Positions 22,413-31,608 of a DNA stretch of 64,000 bases are shown one piece after another. The position numbers and the translations under genes are program-made. Where the stretch lies: assembly GCA_015039465.1 (NCBI GenBank), contig MU130224.1, positions 194,210-258,209 of the forward strand, written 5' to 3'. Below the pieces are notes generated by a model. That model ran no database searches. It saw only the letters and a list, made by a program, of their open reading frames with translations, and was not told where the DNA came from. This DNA comes from Phlegmacium glaucopus (taxonomy: Eukaryota; Basidiomycota; Agaricomycetes; Agaricales; Cortinariaceae). How positions within the stretch are numbered: the stretch's first letter is position 1; the number at the start of each line of letters is the position of its first letter.

Positions 22413-25400
22413 TCAACGAGCAAAGAGCCCGAGACGGGTGACGTGGGATTGAAAGATAACGTGTGCTAACGGCTTTGTGAAGATGTCGGCGGTATTTTCG
22501 GTGCCAGGAGTGTGGTTGACGAGGAAAGAATTTGATTCAATGTGTGAACGAATGAAGTGGTATCTAATATCGATGTGCTTGGCCTTGCCATGATTCGAGT
22601 CGTTGACTGAGAGTGATTTTGCGCCATTGTTGTCGGTAGAGATGACGAGAGGCGATGGGCAGTGAACTTGGAATTGGTTGAGGGATTGTCTCAGCCAGAT
22701 GCCTTCCTGGATGGCACGAGTGAGAGCAACGTATTCGGCTTCCGTAGTGGAAAGTGCAATGCAATTCTGCTTCTTCGCTGACCAGCTGATGGGCCCACCT
22801 CCACAGGACCAGACGTACCCAGATACTGATGCACGATCCTTTTTGTCTCCGGCCCAGTCAGCATCTGAGAGTCCTGCGAGAGGAAGATGACGGTCAGTGC
22901 CACCATAGTGTAGTCGATAAGACCGAGTTCCCTTGAGGTATCGAAGGACACGTTTCGCAGCGGCAAAATGAGATGGTTGTGGCAGGGAAGTATGTTGGGA
23001 GAGAAGAAGGACGGCGAATGAGATGTCGGGTCGTGAGCAGAGCTGCAGGAAAAGAAGAGACCCGACTAGTCGTTGAAAGGATAGTGTGAGGTTTGCAACT
23101 TCAGGATGGATGTCGGTGGGGAGCCCAAGGGAATTGTCACGATCCAAAGGGGTTTTTACGGGGTTGCAGTTGATGAGATCATATTCGGACAGAAGAGAGT
23201 CGATAAACATCTCTTGATGTATCCAAAGCTCGCAGGTCTCAAGATTTCGCTCGAATTGAACACCTAAGAAGTTTCGAAGCGGTCCAAGATCTTTGATGCC
23301 GAAGTGCTTCTTGATTTCTCCCTTGATAAAGGTGAGGAAGTCAATGGATGTGCACCCCGCCAGACCATCGTCAACGTGCATAGCGAGTAGGCAATGAACC
23401 TCCTGACCTCCCCATGAGCACTTATACACAAATACTGCATGATCATATTCTGACCGCGAGAAGCCTAATTCCTCAAGGACTTTCCGAAGAAGCTTGTACC
23501 AAATAAGACTAGCTTGCTTCAGCCCGTAGAGTGATTTGAGGAGACGCCAGACACCAGGCAAGTTGGTGGGAGAGACATATCCTGGTGGGTATCGCATGTA
23601 GATCGTTCTAGTGAGATCACCCCACAGAAATGCACGTGTGGCATCAAAGCACTCGAGGTGCCAGCCGTTGAGAGCAGAGTGGACTGTGACGAACCGTACT
23701 GATGCAGACTTGGCAACTGGAGCAAAGGTAGCGTCATAGTCGATGAATGGGATTTGCGAAAAACCCTGAGCGACAAGACGTCCTTTGTAAATCTGCGGTC
23801 CTCCATCAGGATCGAGTTTGTACTCAAATACCCAGCGATTGCCTATCGCTTTTCTCCCTTCCGGCAACAGCTCCTCCACATACACCCCCATGTTCTTTAG
23901 CATCCCCAGTTCCTTCTCTTCTACCTTTCTCCACTCCTCCGCATCTGAACGCTTCATTGCTTCATGATGATTGGCAGGTGGTATTGTCATGTCGTATCCA
24001 GGAGAATGAGGGTTTCGGATGATGTCGCTCCTCAAAGAGAGGAAGACGCTCTCAAAAATGGAGTCTGCGTCCCTCTGTAGATAGTCTTGGACGTTGAGCG
24101 ATGCCACTGAGGCCGAAAAATCATCATCTTCATTGAACATGTCAGGAAAGTCTTGTAGCACCCCCTCGCAACACAAGGAGGCGATATCAACATTTTCGCC
24201 CTCCACATCATCTACCACAACCACTTCAGCTTCACCTGTTGTCTGCCTTTTAGCAGTCTCTGCTTCCCTCATCTCTCGTCTTCTCAGCGCATTTGCCCTC
24301 ATTTTCTCCAAATGAACTTTTGCAGATCGAATAGATTCAGCATAGTTGCGGCCACCCTCAGTCAACTTCCGTTTGTCACGAAGAACAATTGGAATCAGAG
24401 GGGGGTTGGTAGTTGGCTCGGAAGAAGGATGAGGGAGGGAAGTTGTGGGTGAATCAGGGTCTGAGATGTTGGGTTCAGGATCTGGAGCGCTTTGGTGATT
24501 GTTTTCAGAGTTGAGTATGGAACGAGGGAAAGGGAGAGAGGAATAATCAATGGGCGTTGTGGAAACTTCATGGAGAGCATGATACGGGATGTTTTCATCA
24601 AAAATCACATTGCCAGAATCAAAGAAATGATTGGTGACAAGAGATCGTACACGGTATCCTCTGCCGCCAGGGGGATAGCCCATGAAAAGACATTCCACAG
24701 ACTTATTCCCAAGTTTCGTTTGAAGCTCTAGAGGAACATGAGCGAAGCAACGAACACCCCAGGTTTTCAAATGAGAAACATCGGGTTTGGTCGTCTTCAG
24801 GATTTCGTAGGGTGTGACATCCTTTGAAAGACTTGAGGAAGTCGTGAGATTGAAAAGGAAACCAGCAGTAAGCGCAGCTTCACCCCAGTATGTGAGAGGG
24901 AGTTGTGCGGCTGTGAGCATGGCCAACATGCGGCCTTGGAGCGTGCGAAACACTCGTTCCATTTTACCATTCTTCCAGTGCTCATACCGTGGCACGACAT
25001 CCCTTTCAATACCCTCTGACTCCAGAGCTCTGACAAAGTCATTGCTCCCTAACTCCCCTGCCCCATCTACACGAAAGCGTAAGAGCTTTTTCCTGGTTTT
25101 TCTCTCCCAGTTTTCCTTTGTGATGTTGAAGGCCTCAACTGCCTGGTCTTTCCGAGCTAAGCAGTAGACTTTTAAGAGATTGGCAGAGTCTTCAAGAAAA
25201 GCGATGAGGTACAGTTTGCCATGAGGAGTTGCAACGGGGAAAGGACCGCAGAGATCACAGAAAACAAGCTCAAGGAGTTTGGTTGTCTTGGGAGTGACGG
25301 ACGAAGGATGAGGAGCCTGGGTATGCTTACCAATGATACAGGGTTCGCATTTTGATAGTTTGTCACCAGGGGGAAATTTGACCCCCTTGACAGACTTAAG

Positions 25401-26939
25401 GAGATTCCGTGTGGCGGCTTCCCCTATATGACCCATGCGATGATGCCATAGATCCATAGTCTCGGTAACCTTTGAGAAAAACGAAGTTTCGGTGTGGCGT
25501 CTTTCAGGGGGTAGGATAAATTCCAGGTCTACAAAGAATAGCCTGTTCCCAGTCTGTTCACCTTCGTATATGTCAACACGAGACCCATCAGGATTTTTCT
25601 TGACAATTTGAAACTTTCCATCATCGAAAACACAGCCGACTTTACTTCCGGCGATTGTCATCCTTCCAACAGATAGTAGATTTATGCAAGCTGATGGTGC
25701 ATGAAGGCAGTCTCGAAGTTTGACAGTTGTGCTGACGCCATTAAGGGTGAACCGTACTAGACAGTCTCCGCTGGCTTTGGTTTGAAGGACCCCATGATTG
25801 GCAGTCCTCATTTGACGGGCTTGAGTCGTCTCATACGTCCAGAATACTTCTCTATCCTTGAAAAGATGAGACGAAGTCCCAGAGTCAAGACAGTTCGCTG
25901 CGCCACCACTAGCAGCAAGAAGAGCTCCAAACTCCTCTGCAGAAGGTCCTTTATCCATGACAGCACATGACAAGTCGCCGAAGTAGGTGTCAGGAGATGG
26001 ATGAGTAGCTGGAGTTGCAACAACCGCAGTGAGTTCAGCCTTTGTTTTGCCCTTGATTTTGAGCTTCGAACCAGATGGTCCTCGACCCTCCATCTTGCCG
26101 CCTTTAGCCCAGCAGTGATTGCTGTCGTGTGATTTTTTACCGCAATTTGAGCAGATCACCCCATCAGGGTTTTTCTCATGTTTGTGAATTGCATCACCGG
26201 ATCCTCCTGCATGATTGCAGTATTCGGAGTTTGGGCCGGATTTGCCAGCAGGTCTTGATGACTCTATGCATTGGCATTCAACGACAAGACGACTGATTAT
26301 GCGTTCAAGAAGGGTGTCAGGAGCTGCTGGAATGATGGCATGGGACTGGGCATCCATGAAATCTTGAGTGATTTGACTAACGAGCATCGCGAAGTGTGGC
26401 CAAGACCCAGTTGTGGGTAGGCCTTGTATGATTGAGTGAACCATCTCGTACTCGCTGTATGGGATGCCCATTTCGATGAAACGAATCCGTCCACTCTTGA
26501 ATTCCCCAATGTAGCGATCTAAGTCTCGATGATCTTTGAGTTTGGCATTTGCTAGACGATTCCGAAGATCAAACTGAGATAATATGTCGCGTCGACTGTA
26601 TAGAGACTTCAGAGTATCCCAGACATTGCGAGCGGTGACAGTGACCCCTTGAGGCAGAAGAGCGAGTGTAACAGGAGTTACTCGTCGTTCAATGATTGTC
26701 CGAGTCTTGGAATCAGTCTTCCACCACTCACGATATTCTGTTATTTCGGCAGCAGTGGAGACGGCAGTTGGAACAGCAGGAGTGGGTTCGATTGGAAACG
26801 CAGAAAAAATATTTGCGTCACCCTCAACGTGTCCCCAGAATCCTTCGCCCTGTAGTACTTGACTAATCCCGCGTTTCCAACTTTCGTAGTTCGATGAACC
26901 AGTGAGTAGCTCTATATGGTCGAGCTTTATGGTGGACAT
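22413..26939 (-). CDS. Copia Gag-Pol polyprotein, 1508 aa
   Basis: Domains in order: Gag (UBN2-like, from YESWKRGISQVLQGEGFWGH), zinc knuckle CSNCGKKSHDSNHC (about residue 262), aspartic protease around LDSGTSSH (about 351), GAG-pre-integrase with LWHHRMGHIG and CEPCIIGKHT (about 495-540), and integrase core. The reverse transcriptase follows, with YMRYPPGY, LYGLKQASLIWYK and the catalytic MHVDDG (HVDD in place of YVDD), and then RNase H with SDADWAGDKKDR and STTEAEYVAL (about 1380-1420). The order protease-integrase-RT defines the Copia superfamily. No frameshift or stop interrupts it. Length is normal for the family. Confidence 0.96.
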   Translation of the reverse strand: MSTIKLDHIELLTGSSNYESWKRGISQVLQGEGFWGHVEGDANIFSAFPIEPTPAVPTAVSTAAEITEYREWWKTDSKTRTIIERRVTPVTLALLPQGVTVTARNVWDTLKSLYSRRDILSQFDLRNRLANAKLKDHRDLDRYIGEFKSGRIRFIEMGIPYSEYEMVHSIIQGLPTTGSWPHFAMLVSQITQDFMDAQSHAIIPAAPDTLLERIISRLVVECQCIESSRPAGKSGPNSEYCNHAGGSGDAIHKHEKNPDGVICSNCGKKSHDSNHCWAKGGKMEGRGPSGSKLKIKGKTKAELTAVVATPATHPSPDTYFGDLSCAVMDKGPSAEEFGALLAASGGAANCLDSGTSSHLFKDREVFWTYETTQARQMRTANHGVLQTKASGDCLVRFTLNGVSTTVKLRDCLHAPSACINLLSVGRMTIAGSKVGCVFDDGKFQIVKKNPDGSRVDIYEGEQTGNRLFFVDLEFILPPERRHTETSFFSKVTETMDLWHHRMGHIGEAATRNLLKSVKGVKFPPGDKLSKCEPCIIGKHTQAPHPSSVTPKTTKLLELVFCDLCGPFPVATPHGKLYLIAFLEDSANLLKVYCLARKDQAVEAFNITKENWERKTRKKLLRFRVDGAGELGSNDFVRALESEGIERDVVPRYEHWKNGKMERVFRTLQGRMLAMLTAAQLPLTYWGEAALTAGFLFNLTTSSSLSKDVTPYEILKTTKPDVSHLKTWGVRCFAHVPLELQTKLGNKSVECLFMGYPPGGRGYRVRSLVTNHFFDSGNVIFDENIPYHALHEVSTTPIDYSSLPFPRSILNSENNHQSAPDPEPNISDPDSPTTSLPHPSSEPTTNPPLIPIVLRDKRKLTEGGRNYAESIRSAKVHLEKMRANALRRREMREAETAKRQTTGEAEVVVVDDVEGENVDIASLCCEGVLQDFPDMFNEDDDFSASVASLNVQDYLQRDADSIFESVFLSLRSDIIRNPHSPGYDMTIPPANHHEAMKRSDAEEWRKVEEKELGMLKNMGVYVEELLPEGRKAIGNRWVFEYKLDPDGGPQIYKGRLVAQGFSQIPFIDYDATFAPVAKSASVRFVTVHSALNGWHLECFDATRAFLWGDLTRTIYMRYPPGYVSPTNLPGVWRLLKSLYGLKQASLIWYKLLRKVLEELGFSRSEYDHAVFVYKCSWGGQEVHCLLAMHVDDGLAGCTSIDFLTFIKGEIKKHFGIKDLGPLRNFLGVQFERNLETCELWIHQEMFIDSLLSEYDLINCNPVKTPLDRDNSLGLPTDIHPEVANLTLSFQRLVGSLLFLQLCSRPDISFAVLLLSQHTSLPQPSHFAAAKRVLRYLKGTRSYRLHYGGTDRHLPLAGLSDADWAGDKKDRASVSGYVWSCGGGPISWSAKKQNCIALSTTEAEYVALTRAIQEGIWLRQSLNQFQVHCPSPLVISTDNNGAKSLSVNDSNHGKAKHIDIRYHFIRSHIESNSFLVNHTPGTENTADIFTKPLAHVIFQSHVTRLGLFAR

Positions 26940-27078
26940 GATGGAATTTGATTATAAACAGTGACTATATGCACAATGTTTTGTTGACAGAGTATGAAAA
27001 AACAAAATATATGCGTGGTTTTCGGAGGTAGAAACCTTGGATTACCACACGACACACTTTCCACTCGTTGACGTTCTT

Positions 27079-27147
27079 ACACGTGCATTTCTGTGGGGTG
27101 ATCTCACTAGAACGATCTACATGCGATACCCACCAGGATATGTCTCT
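27079..27147 (+). repeat. 69-bp inverted copy of the element's own RT coding segment in its 5' leader
   Basis: Positions 27079-27147 are the exact reverse complement of 23571-23639, the RT segment that encodes ARAFLWGDLTRTIYMRYPPGY and the residues just after it. It sits between the 5' LTR/primer site and the Gag start, so the transcript would carry both sense and antisense copies. Confidence 0.9.
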
Positions 27148-27162
27148 TGTCTTTTAGCAAGC

Positions 27163-27175
27163 GGGGCCCATAACC
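27163..27175 (-). other. Copia primer-binding site, half-tRNA-iMet type
   Basis: Directly inside the 5' LTR the minus strand reads GGTTATGGGCCCC, complementary to the anticodon-stem region of initiator tRNA-Met (GGGCCCATAACC). Copia-type elements are known to prime with a half molecule of this tRNA. Confidence 0.75.
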
Positions 27176-27470
27176 TGTTCGAGTCCTAGAACGAGAATGA
27201 ACTCAGCGTAATGTTCAATGAAATGAACAGCTAATTTATTATGTTTACCTAGAACGAGAATGAACTAGGTAGAGACGTAGAATAAGTAAGGTAGTCTGAA
27301 TGAATTGAGAACAACATACCTCAGCGTAACGTTCAATGAAATGAACAGCTGAGGAAAGAGAAAGACAAGTGACGTGACTTTTATACGAGAATAAACGAGC
27401 TACACGAACAAATAGAAATGGGGTGGCGCGTCGAGATCATGTGCTAAGGAAATAGAAAATAACTCCAACA
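27176..27470 (-). repeat. Copia 5' LTR
   Basis: Partner of 22113-22405; adjoins the TGGGT target duplication at 27471-27475. Confidence 0.93.
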
Positions 27471-27475
27471 TGGGT

Positions 27476-27832
27476 TCAGGCTGTTGCAAGAGGTGTCTGG
27501 TCGGTTTGTACTTAGAAAGCGGAGAGTCTGCGGTTTTGGGACAATGGCCGCCAGACGATACTTCGATGGGCATCTTCCCCTGTAAGCGTCGGGCGTACTT
27601 CCAAGGTATGAAATTTTCAAGGAAACTCTGGGGATCCAATCCGACGAGATCGTGACATTTTCATGTCCAGGGCGGTCCTTTCATAATCTTTCTTCATATT
27701 CCTGGTCACGCCCATTGAGAAATATTGGGTCACAGACTTATGAGCAATAGGGATCTGGTGAGTAGGAGGAGCTGTTAGATGGAGTCTGGTGAAATTAGTT
27801 CATGTGACCGTTTGATCCTACTGTGACCAGTC
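27476..27832. other. Host sequence beside the Copia insertion
   Basis: A minus-strand frame at about 27480-27640 (GKMPIEVSSGGHCPKTADSP...) could be an exon of an unidentified gene cut by the Copia insertion; joining the two sides across TGGGT keeps a frame open for about 35 codons. No family was recognised. Confidence 0.3.
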
Positions 27833-29773
27833 ATGCATGTATGTACAGGTATGTACCGTTTACATTCACAATACTGCCAGTCTACTTCGTTTTGCTGTAC
27901 AACTAGGCACTATGCTAAAGTAGCTCGACATTCGAATTATTTTTCAAAACTTAACAAAAAAAAGTCTGACGCCAGCTTGACAGCACGCCGAGATCCCTCT
28001 CACTCCAAGTCGGAAGAGAACAACGACACACCAAAAAGCCGCACATATGATAAGGAAATATCTCCAGATGAGTTCCACCACCCTTTAGAATCTGTTTCGC
28101 TGGCTCCCTTGTCATAAGGCAAATCAAAACTTCAGCCTTCTGACGTTCCTCTTGCTGAACAATTTACCTCTCCCCCTGGCTTACTCAACTCTCTCAAAGA
28201 GATGATTGGTAACGACGCCGGACCGACCCCAATTCAATCTTTTGAATCTAAAATGGCTACTTGCGCATCCTGGTGCTCAATCGCTGAGTGTTGATACGGC
28301 TCCCGGACGGTGGCGACAGTTCTTACTAGCTTCTGAGACTGGTTCAGGAAAATCCATCGCCTACCTCCTTCCCCTTCTACAAAACCTCAAAGAAGGAGAG
28401 CTCGTTTCTAAGGACGCGTCTTCTTTATCACAGCCCAGCTCGCAAAGGCTGTATAACCCTCGTGGACTTATCCTAGCACCAACCCATGAGCTCTCTCGGC
28501 AGCTTCTGGCTTTGTGAAATCCCTCCTTCATGAAATCAAGTTTCGAATACTTTGTACTAGTTAAGCTAACCAAAAGAGCACCAGTCGGCGTGACTCGACT
28601 TCAAGTAAGATGTCTTCAAAGTTCTCGGATACCTCTGGTGGTCCTTTGGGTGAGTTCCAGGTCGCAAAATCATCTCATCCTGTGGATACTATATTGGTTG
28701 GGACTCCGATGAAGGTGTTGGAGATGGTTCATGGGCGGGGATGGGAGTGGAAGATGAGGGTGACGAGGAAGTAGAAGCTGGTGCAGAGAAAGAGGAGGCC
28801 ACGAAGAAACCAAGTAGAGGACGGGTTGGAAAGTTGGAGGAGTAAACCGGAATTGGGGTTAGCTAATGTCGAATGGGTCGTCGTTGATGGAGCTGATGTT
28901 TTATTTGGTGTGTTTTGAGTTGATTTATCTATCTCCCTTCATGTTCGTCTCTCATTATCGATTTTAGATCCCGATTTTCAAGAAACTACCCGAACTCTGC
29001 TAGCCGATATTAGTTCTTCTCGTGGGCATCTGATGCCCGTTTTACGATCAACTAAACTGTCCACTGTGAATCCGCAACCTTTGACTCCCATGACCTCGGA
29101 GCCTATTGACTACCCCTTCAGCTTTCTCCTAACCAGCGCTATGATCCCGAATTCTCTCAATCTCTACCTTGAAAAACATCATCCGTCACTTATCCGACTC
29201 GCTTCTCTCCACCTCCATCATTTACCTAAAACCTTACACACTGAATACGGCAACAAGTTGGCTGATGTTGAGCGTCGGATTCGGCGGGTATGGGCGGAAG
29301 ATGTTGCTAATACCGCTGTGTTGTCGTTGTCCAAAATTCTCGTATTTTGCAACAAAAACACCAAGGTTATAGAGATGAGTAAATACCTCAGCGAAAAAGG
29401 GATCAAGAACGTGGCGATGACGAGTCAAAGTGAACATCGAGGCAGAGGATCGAACAAACACCTAGCTGGTTTCCTTCGCAAGGACGACGATCTAGTTACT
29501 CAGCCCTCTACGAACGTGAAGGATTCACCTCATGTTATGATCACCACTTCTCTTCTCTCTCGTGGACTGGATTTCTCTCCGTCGATCAAACATGTTTTCA
29601 ATGTAGATGAGCCAAGAAATATGATTGATTTCTTGCATCGAGCAGGTAGGTCTGGGAGAGCTGGAGAAAACGGGAAAGTAGTTGTGTTTGGGAAGATGTC
29701 AGGTAGGGGAAGCGGTAAGGCGAAGGATGTGAGGAAGCGTGTTGGTGCGCTCGTCCTTCGATATTTAGAGTAG
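27833..29773 (+). pseudogene. Degenerate MRH4-like mitochondrial DEAD-box RNA helicase
   Basis: MRH4 helicases act in mitochondrial large-subunit assembly. The N-terminus looks like a mitochondrial presequence (Arg/Ser-rich, MYRLHSQYCQSTSF...). Visible motifs: Q-motif region GPTPIQS, motif I ASETGSGKS, Ia APTHELSRQL, GTPMKVLEMVHGRGWEW, motif II region VVVDGADVLFDPDF, motif III region TSAMIPNS, and C-terminal VFCNKNTK, TSLLSRGLDF and HRAGRSGRAG. Disabling changes: in-frame TAA at about 28115, single-base shifts near 28240, 28505 and 28755, a stop near 28562, DEAD changed to DGAD, and SAT changed to SAM. The C-terminal 246 residues are still open. Since MRH4 is expected to be needed for respiration, a functional copy should exist elsewhere; multiple sequencing errors are a less likely alternative. 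Confidence 0.75.
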
Positions 29774-30234
29774 ATGTGGAATATTTATATTTTATCGATA
29801 TCATTTATGTAATATGCCCTACTTTAAGATCTTCCTCGTCGGATTGGATTTAGGCATGCTGTTGGGATGAAGGTAATGGTGACTACGTGTAATTCCCTGG
29901 TAGAAACAATCAACGAGGTCTCAGGCCTCAGGCCCAGGCCCCAGTACCACCAGGTCGCGAAATTCTTGAACCGTGGATCAACTACCATGATATTTCAAAA
30001 CATCAGATAATGGGATTCCGAATTATCCCGGCTATTAATTTTCGTACAGGTCCACGTCTGCGGCCTGGATGCACTTTCTTCCCTCAAAAAATTCGACATT
30101 CTCCTTCCACCCAAAACCTTTATTGCCTCAACCTCGTAAAGGCTCACCAGTGGCATTATAAGGCGTGTGTAATCGAATGCGTCAAATCAAGGGAGTGACC
30201 AGTCCCATCTCCTGTCTCGCAAGTTTGGTTCTAC
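29774..30234. other. Intergenic region
   Basis: 3' flank of the helicase relic; the last part (from about 30200) is the 3' flank of the MFS pseudogene. No gene recognised. Confidence 0.4.
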
Positions 30235-31480
30235 TCAAGCTCTACTAACATGTCGTGTCGAATTCTTCTGCTTTCTATAGCCAGCCCATACGCAAAAAGT
30301 AAAATAGACAGAAACGTAGCACCAATAGTTAAATAAATAGCATGCACGTAACAAGTGAGACCTTGCAAACACTCCATGCGTAGGATGTAGTTCTCGTAAA
30401 AGTGTGCTGATTAAGAAATAATAAGTAAGGCATGATGGTATAGAGGGGGTTATATGCACGTACGCATGCCAAACCACCCAAGACAGGTAGTCGGGTATAT
30501 TGAGTAAAGAGTTCCATGAGACAAACCAAGGAGCGAACTCGGAATCCATAGATGAGAGATATCGGTAACGTTACCCAACATAAGTTGGGAAACAAAGAAG
30601 AGACTAGCGATTAAGACGAGTAAGTATGAACGCGGTAGATCGTATGTATTCCTGACAAAATCTGAAATAAAGCCTATGTGAAGTAAATTCAAAGTTCAGA
30701 TGACGAAACAATTTTTTGTTTGTTTGGATTTACCAATGGACATTCTTCCTGAGAGGCTCATGAGATTGATGAGGGAGACTTGGCCGGCTTGCCATCCTGA
30801 TGGTGTCACTCATCGTACTCAGAATTCTGGGAAATGACCAAACCTGTAGTCGATCCGCGCTAAGACGAGGAATAGAGAACTCAGTGACAATTTAGGTCAG
30901 ATTCACTTTACCGCCCTTTCTGGAAAAGTTTTGCTGTCGAGTTCACCGAGGCATTGTAGGCTGCAATGCCTCCTGATTTCACCAGTGACGAGCACCGCAT
31001 GAGGGCGGCGAAGATTAAAGTTGGTAGACTCTTTATATCTGGTCTTCCACCAGAGTCGTAAAGTAGCGTGATGCCCGAGTAACCACTGATAAGGAATATG
31101 AAAGCACAAGCAAGAAGAATGCGAGGACCGCGAGAGTCTACTATTTTTCCAAACACTGGACCACTAAGGGATGATCTCACTAAGTAAAAAAATTAACATG
31201 AATCAAACCACATGGATAATGGTAAACTAATCACAGCAAGAGTCGTACCGGTCACAGCTATCGCAAGGATGTTCAACTGAGTGTAAGATATATTCAAACC
31301 GTGCCCCCGTTTGTGGTGCATAAGCTGTAGATGGTAGGTTCAACCTGTCTATACCGAGTCGTCGAGGCATTGGGCCCCGTCAGCCACGGTTGATACAGGC
31401 TTGTGGTGTGATTTTTAGCAGTAATTAAGAATGTTGGGGGACGTGCAGGTCTATGGCAAGAGGTATGATATGCCAAAATC
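30235..31480 (-). pseudogene. MFS transporter pseudogene with three internal deletions
   Basis: Paralogue of 39922-42072. Compared with it, this copy lacks the 3' part of exon 1 plus the 10-nt microexon (about 180 bases, junction near 31360). It also lacks about 650 bases covering exons 5-6 (junction near 30835) and about 110 bases near the 3' end (junction near 30378). Preserved pieces include FGKIVDSRGPRILLACAFIF, MLGNVTDISHLWIPSSLLGL and GFISDFVRNTYDLPRSYLL. At the first junction both parents carry AGG, suggesting end joining at microhomology. It faces away from the NLR at 31609. Confidence 0.85.
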
Positions 31481-31608
31481 CCGTTATGGGGCTAAGAACC
31501 CTGAATCCGTCTTCTTGGTTCCTTGCCTCCTGGACATAATATAACAATCTGGCTTTCGATACTTAGATACTGTCGACGCCTTGCGACCCCAACGCCCGTG
31601 TAGCCAAC
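31481..31608. promoter_or_regulatory. Short shared upstream region between MFS pseudogene and NLR copy 2
   Basis: Only about 130 bases separate the divergent starts. The left part matches the upstream region of the intact MFS gene (42095-42200: ATGGGGCTAAGAACCCTGAA-type block), the right part matches the NLR copy 1 leader (about 15700-15723). No specific factor site was recognised. Confidence 0.45.

Larger units (their letters stand above)
22113..27470 (-). mobile_element. Complete Ty1/Copia LTR retrotransposon
   Basis: Bounded by LTRs of 293 and 295 bp that begin TG and end CA. A perfect 5-bp target duplication TGGGT lies at 22108-22112 and 27471-27475. The LTRs differ by about one substitution and a 2-bp indel, so insertion was recent. 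The single 1508-aa polyprotein is open, so the element may be active. Transcription is on the minus strand, with the 5' LTR at the right. Confidence 0.95.
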
